Shown piece by piece: positions 58,989 to 64,000 of a stretch of 64,000 bases of DNA. Source of the DNA: Lachnospira pectinoschiza (GTDB lineage Bacteria; Bacillota; Clostridia; Lachnospirales; Lachnospiraceae); assembly GCF_900103815.1 (NCBI RefSeq), contig NZ_FNHZ01000001.1, positions 248,001-312,000 of the forward strand, written 5' to 3'. The translations under genes and the position numbers were made by a program. The notes under the pieces are model-generated. The model ran no database searches. It had not been told where the DNA came from and saw only the letters and a program-made list of their open reading frames with translations. The number at the start of each line of letters is the position of its first letter. Positions within the stretch are counted from its first letter, which is position 1.

Positions 58989-59307
58989 TGAGAATATTGT
59001 TTTATGTGTTTCAAATTCATATGATAAAAAATATTATTTTAACCCTGAATTTGACAAACTTCCTGACGATGTTAAGGATGATTTAAAGATTATGTGTGTG
59101 CTTTTCACTGAAGAGGTCGGTGGAATTTTAAGCATGGAATTTGATGAAGAGGGTAACCTTCTTTTTAAGTCACAAGCTGACGAAGGCGACCTTTTATACG
59201 ATGATATTGCCTGTGGAATGCTAGTTAACAGAGCTCAAAAGGAGAAGGCTGAGTTATTAGAGTCCCTTGAGATGTTTTACAAGGTGTTCTTCTTAGGTGA
59301 GGTTTAA
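58981..59307 (+). CDS. Small conserved protein between birA and dusB (DUF6145-like)
   Basis: The 108-residue soluble acidic protein starts inside the last codons of birA (eight-base overlap) and ends one base before the dusB ATG, so all three are tightly coupled. It has a YYFNPEFDKLPDDVK segment, a central VLFTEEVGGILSMEFDEEGNLLF strand-rich part, and a helical C-terminus ending EMFYKVFFLGEV. From memory this resembles a Lachnospiraceae family labelled DUF6145; the function is unknown. No catalytic or binding motif is obvious. Confidence 0.75.
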   Translation: MFDENIVLCVSNSYDKKYYFNPEFDKLPDDVKDDLKIMCVLFTEEVGGILSMEFDEEGNLLFKSQADEGDLLYDDIACGMLVNRAQKEKAELLESLEMFYKVFFLGEV

Positions 59308-59308
59308 G

Positions 59309-60280
59309 ATGTTAATAGGCAATGTAAAAATCGATACAAATGTGGCTCTTGCGCCAATGGCAGGTGTTACGGATTTGCCTTATAGACTCCTAAGTAAGGA
59401 GATGGGCTGTGGCTATCTTGTAACTGAGATGGTGAGCGCGAAAGCCATTTTATATAATAATAAAAATACAGATGAGCTGATGGTTATGGACAAGAGTGAG
59501 CATCCTATTGCAATTCAGCTTTTTGGCTCAGACCCAGATATTATGGCGGAGATGAGTTTGAAAATTGCAGAGGAGAAAAAGCCTGACATTATTGATGTGA
59601 ATATGGGTTGTCCTGTACCAAAGGTAGTTAATAACGGTGAGGGTTCATCCCTTATGAAAAATCCTAAGCTTGTAGAGGAGATTGTTACAGTAATGGCTAA
59701 GAAATGTCCGATTCCTGTGACTTTCAAAATCAGAACAGGCTTTGATGATACTTGTATCAATGCCCCAGAAATTGCCCACATCATTGAAGAGTGTGGGGGT
59801 GCGGCTGTAGCAGTTCATGGTAGAACTAGAGCTCAGTACTATTCCGGCAAGGCAGATTGGAGCGTTATTAAGGCTGTTAAGGATAGAGTATCCATTCCTG
59901 TTTGGGGAAATGGAGACGTGGTATCTGGGCCTAGTGCTAAGAAAATGCTTGAAGAGACCGGTTGTGATGGTGTAATGATTGGTAGAGCAGCAAGAGGTAA
60001 TCCTTGGATTTTTAAAGAGATAAAGACTTATCTTGAAACAGGTGAGATAATCCCTAAGCCAAGTTATGATGAAATCTGCGATATGATAATTAAACATGCC
60101 ACAAGTCTGTGCGAGTATAAGGGCGAGTTTACAGGAATTAGAGAGATGCGTAAACATTTTGCCTGGTATACAGCTGGAATTAAGCATGCAGCGTACTTAA
60201 GAAATGAGGCTAATCATGTGACTAGTCTTGATGCAATGGTTGAACTTGTAGAGAAAATGAGAAAAGAGATAATTGCTTAA
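59309..60280 (+). CDS. dusB: tRNA-dihydrouridine synthase (DusB type)
   Basis: Dus enzymes reduce uridines in tRNA to dihydrouridine with FMN and NADPH. I start at ATG 59309, right after the previous stop (TAAG then ATG), giving 323 residues. The TIM barrel shows LAPMAGVTDLPYRLL at the start, DVNMGCPVPKVVNNGEGSSLM near residue 95 with the catalytic cysteine in NMGCPVPK, the HGRTRAQYYSGKADW segment near 170, and the flavin-phosphate motif GVMIGRAARGNPWIF near 225. The C-terminal helical tRNA-binding domain contains REMRKHFAWY. It is the last gene of a four-gene coupled operon with birA. Confidence 0.93.
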   Translation: MLIGNVKIDTNVALAPMAGVTDLPYRLLSKEMGCGYLVTEMVSAKAILYNNKNTDELMVMDKSEHPIAIQLFGSDPDIMAEMSLKIAEEKKPDIIDVNMGCPVPKVVNNGEGSSLMKNPKLVEEIVTVMAKKCPIPVTFKIRTGFDDTCINAPEIAHIIEECGGAAVAVHGRTRAQYYSGKADWSVIKAVKDRVSIPVWGNGDVVSGPSAKKMLEETGCDGVMIGRAARGNPWIFKEIKTYLETGEIIPKPSYDEICDMIIKHATSLCEYKGEFTGIREMRKHFAWYTAGIKHAAYLRNEANHVTSLDAMVELVEKMRKEIIA

Positions 60281-60317
60281 TCTTAGAGCCTACAAAGTTA
60301 GGTTATAGGCTATGTGA

Positions 60318-60346
60318 TTGACAATGAGAATAGCATAGTTTATAAT
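60318..60346 (+). promoter_or_regulatory. Consensus sigma-A promoter of greA
   Basis: TTGACA (60318-60323), a 17-base spacer and TATAAT (60341-60346) match consensus at all twelve positions. It is about 65 bases upstream of greA and is the strongest promoter sequence I found in the window. Confidence 0.9.
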
Positions 60347-60411
60347 GTTGTGACGAGCTTTGGGATAGGAGCCAATAAATATTAATTTTGTGATTACGAA
60401 AGGTGAGAACT

Positions 60412-60897
60412 ATGGCAGAGAAACAGTTACTTACAAAAAAAGGATATGAAGAGAGAGTAGCATTACTCGAAGAATTAAAGGTTGTTAGAAGAAAAGAAGT
60501 TGCTCAGAAGCTTAAGGAAGCTAGAGAACAGGGCGATTTATCAGAGAATGCTGAATATGATGCAGCAAAGGATGAGCAAAGAGATATCGAAGCTCAGATC
60601 GCAGAACTCGAAGAGATTCTTAGTAACGCTGAAGTAATTCAGGATGATACTAAGGGTGGTAAGAAGGTAGTTAAGCTTGAAAGTGAAGTTACACTTCAGG
60701 ATGTTGATTACCCAGAAGACGGAGATATTGTTTATACAATAGTTGGTTCTTCTGAAGCAGATTCATTAAACAATAAGATTTCTAATGAATCACCTCTTGG
60801 TTCAGCTCTTATGGGACAGAAGGTTGGTGCAACAGTTAAGGTTGCAGCTCCTGTTGGTGAGATTGAATACAAGATTGTTGCAGTAAAGAACAACTAA
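60412..60897 (+). CDS. greA: Transcription elongation factor GreA
   Basis: GreA rescues backtracked RNA polymerase by stimulating transcript cleavage. ATG 60412 is used (AAAGGTG upstream) rather than the in-frame GTG at 60403, giving 161 residues. The N-terminal coiled coil (residues 5-78) carries the acidic tip in EQGDLSENAEYDAAKDEQ near residue 42, the residues that reach the polymerase active site. The C-terminal FKBP-like domain has SPLGSALMGQKVGATVKV. A hairpin separates it from lysS 108 bases on; read-through from the strong promoter could co-express lysS, as greA-lysS pairs are common. Confidence 0.97.
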   Translation: MAEKQLLTKKGYEERVALLEELKVVRRKEVAQKLKEAREQGDLSENAEYDAAKDEQRDIEAQIAELEEILSNAEVIQDDTKGGKKVVKLESEVTLQDVDYPEDGDIVYTIVGSSEADSLNNKISNESPLGSALMGQKVGATVKVAAPVGEIEYKIVAVKNN

Positions 60898-60935
60898 TTA
60901 CTATTTACTAAATGCTAATTAAGCTGAATTTAATT

Positions 60936-60968
60936 GCTGTCTTCTCTGATAGGAGAGGACAGCATGTT
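60936..60968 (+). terminator. Hairpin between greA and lysS, probable partial terminator
   Basis: GCTGTCTTCTCT (60936-60947) pairs at all twelve positions (two GU) with GGAGAGGACAGC (60952-60963). The following tract ATGTTTTC is short, so read-through into lysS is plausible. Confidence 0.65.
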
Positions 60969-61004
60969 TTCGGTTAATATATAAATTTATAAAGGAGAGT
61001 AACC

Positions 61005-63080
61005 ATGGCAGATAATAGTCAGAATAAGGGCGAACAGCAGCAGGACTTAAACCAGTTAGTAAAGGTTCGTCATGAAAAGTTAGCCAATTTACAGGCAGAA
61101 GGAAAGGATCCTTTTCAGATTACTAAATTTGATCAGACACATCACACAGATGAAGTAAAGAGTCTTTATGAAGAACATGAAAAGGAAATTTTAAAAGATT
61201 ATACAGAGCCTGAACTTGTTGAACCTGCAGAAGGTGCAGACAATGAGACAATCAGTGCTTATCGCCAGGCAAAGAAAGAAGCATATAATGCACGTCGTGC
61301 CTTACTTGATGCACAGCCAATTAATGTTTCTATCGCTGGTAGAATGCTTTTCAAGCGTGTCATGGGTAAAGCTTCTTTTGCTAATATTCAGGATTTAAAG
61401 GGTAAGATTCAGGTTTATGTATCTAAGGATGCATTAGGCGATGAAGCTTATGCTGATTTTAAGAAGTCAGATATCGGTGATATTTACGGCGTTAAGGGAT
61501 ACATTTTCAGAACTATGACTGGAGAAGTTTCTATTCACGCTACAGAGATGACACTTTTATCTAAGTCACTTCAGATTCTACCAGAGAAGTTCCACGGACT
61601 TACAGATACAGATACAATTTATCGTCAGAGATATCTTGATTTAATTATGAACGAAGATTCAAGAGCAGTATTTGTTAAGCGTTCTAAGATTATTAGAGAA
61701 ATCAGAAACTTCCTTGCTGATAGAGATTTCATGGAAGTAGAGACACCTATGCTTGTTCACAACGCTGGTGGTGCTGCTGCTAGACCATTTGAAACTCACT
61801 ATAACTCACTTGATGAAGATGTTAAGCTTCGTATTTCTCTTGAGCTTTACCTAAAGAGACTTATTGTTGGTGGCTTAGAGAGAGTATTCGAAATCGGTAG
61901 AGTATTTAGAAATGAAGGTGTTGATACACGTCACAACCCTGAATTTACTCTTATGGAGTTATATCAGGCATATACAGATTACGAAGGTATGATGGAACTT
62001 ACAGAGTCTATGTTCCGTTACTTAGCTGAGAAGGTTTGTGGAACAACTAAGATCACATACCAGGGTAAGGAAATCGACCTTGGCAAGCCATTTGCAAGAA
62101 TGACTATGACAGAAGCTGTAAAGAAGTATGCTGGTGTTGATTTTGATGAAGTTGCTGATGATGAGGCAGCTAAGGCTTTAGCTACTGAAAGAGGAATTGA
62201 ATTTGAAGAATTCCATAAGAAGGGTGATATCCTTAACTTATTCTTCGAGGAATATGTTGAAGAGAACTTAATTCAGCCTACATTCATTACAGATCATCCA
62301 ATTGAGATTTCTCCATTAACTAAGAAGAAGCCTACAGATCCTTCTAAGGTAGAGCGTTTCGAGCTCTTCTGTAATACATGGGAAATGTGTAATGCATATT
62401 CAGAATTAAATGATCCTATTGATCAGCGTGAACGTTTCGCAGCTCAGGATGCTAATGCAGCAGCTGGTGATGACGAAGCTGAACATACTGATGAGGACTT
62501 CTTAAATGCCCTTGAAATCGGTATGCCACCTACAGGCGGTATCGGTTATGGTATTGATAGATTAACAATGCTCTTAACAGATAGCCCAGCTATTAGAGAT
62601 GTACTTCTCTTCCCTACACTTAAGAGCCAGAACCCAACAAAGTCTAGCTCATCTTCAGCTAATAATAATAACGGTTTCTTTACACCAAACAAGCAGATTG
62701 ACTTTAGCAATGTAGCTGTTGAGCCATTATTTGAAGAAGATGTTGATTTTGATACATTTAGCAAGTCAGACTTTAGAGCAGTTAAGGTTAAGGCTTGTGT
62801 AGCAGTTCCAAAGTCTAAGAAGTTATTACAGTTTACATTAGATGATGGTACAGGCACAGATAGAACAATCCTTTCTGGTATTCACGCTTACTATGAACCA
62901 GAGGAACTTGTTGGAAAGACACTTGTAGCTATTACAAATCTTCCACCAAGAAAGATGATGGGTATTGAATCATGCGGCATGTTATTATCAGCTGTTAATA
63001 ACCTTAAGAATTCAGAGGATGAAGAACTTCACCTTCTTATGATTGATAACCACATTCCAGCTGGTGCTAAGTTATACTAG
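61005..63080 (+). CDS. lysS: Lysyl-tRNA synthetase (class II) with C-terminal tRNA-binding domain
   Basis: The 691-residue enzyme is about 190 residues longer than the usual LysRS. After the N-terminal OB-fold anticodon domain (about residues 100-200) comes the class II core, with motif 2 in FRNEGVDTRHNPEFTLMELY near residue 300 and motif 3 in GGIGYGIDRLTML near 505. A low-complexity Ser/Asn linker (SSSSANNNN, about 545-555) leads to a Trbp111/EMAP-type OB domain (about 580-691) with DFRAVKVKACVAVPKSKKLL and LVAITNLPPRKMMGIES. This module, well known at the C-terminus of MetRS, binds the tRNA elbow and should strengthen tRNA binding. An internal insertion of about 25 residues, ANAAAGDDEAEHTDED, sits near 485. 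Confidence 0.95.
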   Translation: MADNSQNKGEQQQDLNQLVKVRHEKLANLQAEGKDPFQITKFDQTHHTDEVKSLYEEHEKEILKDYTEPELVEPAEGADNETISAYRQAKKEAYNARRALLDAQPINVSIAGRMLFKRVMGKASFANIQDLKGKIQVYVSKDALGDEAYADFKKSDIGDIYGVKGYIFRTMTGEVSIHATEMTLLSKSLQILPEKFHGLTDTDTIYRQRYLDLIMNEDSRAVFVKRSKIIREIRNFLADRDFMEVETPMLVHNAGGAAARPFETHYNSLDEDVKLRISLELYLKRLIVGGLERVFEIGRVFRNEGVDTRHNPEFTLMELYQAYTDYEGMMELTESMFRYLAEKVCGTTKITYQGKEIDLGKPFARMTMTEAVKKYAGVDFDEVADDEAAKALATERGIEFEEFHKKGDILNLFFEEYVEENLIQPTFITDHPIEISPLTKKKPTDPSKVERFELFCNTWEMCNAYSELNDPIDQRERFAAQDANAAAGDDEAEHTDEDFLNALEIGMPPTGGIGYGIDRLTMLLTDSPAIRDVLLFPTLKSQNPTKSSSSSANNNNGFFTPNKQIDFSNVAVEPLFEEDVDFDTFSKSDFRAVKVKACVAVPKSKKLLQFTLDDGTGTDRTILSGIHAYYEPEELVGKTLVAITNLPPRKMMGIESCGMLLSAVNNLKNSEDEELHLLMIDNHIPAGAKLY

Positions 63081-63107
63081 AATAAAAAAATAATATAAAA
63101 GTAAATT

Positions 63108-63161
63108 TAAACCGACTTTTAAAGTTAGATATATAATCTAATTTTAAAGGTCGGTTTTTTT
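63108..63161 (+). terminator. Terminator of lysS
   Basis: A long stem (AAACCGACTTTTAAA against TTTAAAGGTCGGTTT, extended by GTTAGAT/ATCTAAT) spans 63108-63157 and is followed by a T-run. Confidence 0.88.
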
Positions 63162-63255
63162 ATTGAAGTTTTTAGTGATATAATTCTAGTTGTTAAAGCT
63201 AATCCTTGTGGGAATTTAAATTAATGGATAGCCTACTCATAAGTTGGAGGAAAAT

Positions 63256-63600
63256 ATGAATAAGACAGAGGAAAAAAGAGGAAGAGAAAAAGAAACTGTA
63301 ACAGAAATGATAAGATTTTATTGTAAGAAAAATCATAAAAAGCATAATGATGAATTATGCCCTGAATGTAAAAGTCTATTAAATTACGCAATTTCACGTG
63401 TTAATAACTGTCCTTTTATGGAGACGAAGACTTTCTGTAGCAATTGTAAAGTGCATTGCTATAAGCCTGAAATGCGTGAAAAGATACGAATTGTAATGCG
63501 TTATTCAGGACCTAGAATGCTTTTTGTTCATCCTGTTATGTGTCTAAAACATCTTATAGAAAGTAAAAAGGAAAAGAAAAGACTTAAGCTTTCAGCATAA
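63256..63600 (+). CDS. Cysteine-rich protein of the nitrous-oxide-stimulated-promoter family
   Basis: ATG 63256 is chosen because GGAGG lies at 63246-63250, where a longer TTG start would overlap it. The 114-residue basic protein has the family cysteine pattern: FYCKKNHKKHNDELCPECKSLL, NNCPFMETKTFCSNCKVHCY, then MRYSGPRMLFVHPVMCLKHL. The pattern suggests one or two metal sites. It resembles the family named after a nitrous-oxide-stimulated promoter region (Pfam PF11756, from memory), found in many anaerobes without known function. An extended -10 (TGATATAAT) lies at 63176-63184. It is a single gene between lysS and the dehydrogenase gene. Confidence 0.75.
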   Translation: MNKTEEKRGREKETVTEMIRFYCKKNHKKHNDELCPECKSLLNYAISRVNNCPFMETKTFCSNCKVHCYKPEMREKIRIVMRYSGPRMLFVHPVMCLKHLIESKKEKKRLKLSA

Positions 63601-63744
63601 TTGGTTTTATAAAATTAATGCTAGAGCCAGTAATTAACTAATATTCTTAGTTCTTTTCTTTATAGCATATGAAAGAAATATTGAAGTGTTATAATGGGGC
63701 ATGAAAAATACATTTACAAGAATTAGTTGTTAAAGGAGGATTTC

Positions 63745-64000
63745 ATGAGTTTTAAGACTTCTAAGGTAGTTGTAGTGGGTGCAGGAAATGTAGGCGCTAA
63801 TACAGCATATAGTATAATAAATCAGGGCATATGTGGAGAGGTTGTTTTAATTGATGTTAATAAGGAAAAGGCTTATGCTGAAGCACTTGATATGCAGCAT
63901 GCAATGTATTTCCTTAATAGAAATATTAATATTCATGCAGGAGATTATGGTGAGTGTAAGGATGCAGATATTGTAATTATTACAGCTGCAGCACCAATGC
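63745..64000 (+). CDS. ldh: L-lactate/malate dehydrogenase, N-terminal part
   Basis: The gene leaves the right edge; 85 residues are visible. The protein starts MSFKTSKVVVVGAGNVGANTAYSI, the NAD-binding GXGXXG loop of the lactate/malate dehydrogenase family. An aspartate at the end of the second strand (EVVLIDVNKEKAYAEALDMQHA) favours NAD over NADP, and IVIITAAAPM is the next conserved strand. Reduction of pyruvate to L-lactate is the likely role in a fermentative anaerobe. The residue that separates lactate from malate specificity lies beyond the window, so the symbol is provisional. AAAGGAGG precedes the ATG, and a TATAAT is at 63690-63695. Confidence 0.85.
   Translation, partial: MSFKTSKVVVVGAGNVGANTAYSIINQGICGEVVLIDVNKEKAYAEALDMQHAMYFLNRNINIHAGDYGECKDADIVIITAAAPM

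Noticed and set aside
59645-60187. Open frame of 180 codons on the minus strand opposite dusB
   Set aside because: It is a shadow of dusB. The translation has no domain pattern and no start signal.
1-64000. tRNA, rRNA, insertion sequence or prophage genes
   Set aside because: I inspected the intergenic regions and found no cloverleaf with tRNA consensus, no rRNA segment, and no transposase, integrase or phage structural gene.

Overview
The window is AT-rich, densely coded DNA from a Gram-positive anaerobe, most likely a motile member of the Lachnospiraceae (Butyrivibrio, Pseudobutyrivibrio or Lachnospira type). This rests on gene content and style: strong GGAGG-type ribosome binding sites, rho-independent terminators after most units, a LysRS with an appended tRNA-binding domain, a flagellin lysine methylase (FliB) with a chemoreceptor and a diguanylate cyclase, and family-specific small proteins. 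It reads as ordinary chromosome. I saw no rRNA, tRNA, CRISPR array, prophage, insertion sequence or plasmid gene.

Layout. 1-2190: the end of a flavin/NAD(P)H oxidoreductase, a LysR regulator, a PsiE-like membrane protein and a possible aminotransferase relic. 2191-7920: a sulfur block in which two paralogous LysR regulators sit beside cysteine synthase, MnmA and an O-acetylhomoserine sulfhydrylase. 8093-16160: pgi (minus), dtd, an M42 aminopeptidase, an RNHCP protein, a DUF3737 beta-helix protein, two minus-strand membrane proteins and a ThiF/MoeB-like E1 enzyme. 16163-23032: a divergent TetR/HPP-like pair, a chemoreceptor, an HD protein, a zinc-ribbon protein with Gln/Tyr repeats, a NUDIX hydrolase and a flavin reductase. 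23132-30422: a LysM-G5-degenerate M23 protein, murA, a DUF1858 protein, recQ, a GGDEF protein and truA. 30593-40514: two membrane proteins, then a tight seven-gene run of fliB, a heterodimeric ABC exporter, a second ABC exporter with two permeases, and a phosphopantetheinyl transferase. 41131-46634 (minus): a cytidylate-kinase-like protein, a TAXI-TRAP transporter and pyrG. 46860-64000: ftsH, dnaE, pfkA, an RNA methyltransferase, a SleB-like wall hydrolase, argF, a coupled birA-dusB operon, greA, lysS, a cysteine-rich protein and the start of a lactate/malate dehydrogenase gene.

The most interesting material is non-coding. A family of dispersed palindromic elements (clear copies at 15988-16157 and 46860-46956, relatives at 6295, 54334, 11433 and 49441) folds on paper into a three-arm cloverleaf closed by GAACGCAGT/ACTGCGTTC. 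A 616-base gap after the phosphopantetheinyl transferase gene holds repeated TTGACCTA hairpins inside a 13-base inverted repeat. WalR-type boxes (TGTWAH-N5-TGTWAH) lie upstream of both cell-wall-hydrolase-like genes, suggesting a WalKR-like regulon. pyrG has a leader hairpin with a U-tract that looks like an attenuator.

Functionally the window joins sulfur assimilation, glycolysis, CTP and arginine synthesis, wall synthesis and remodelling, core replication and translation, and export. All functions are read from sequence motifs by eye. No database search or folding program was run.
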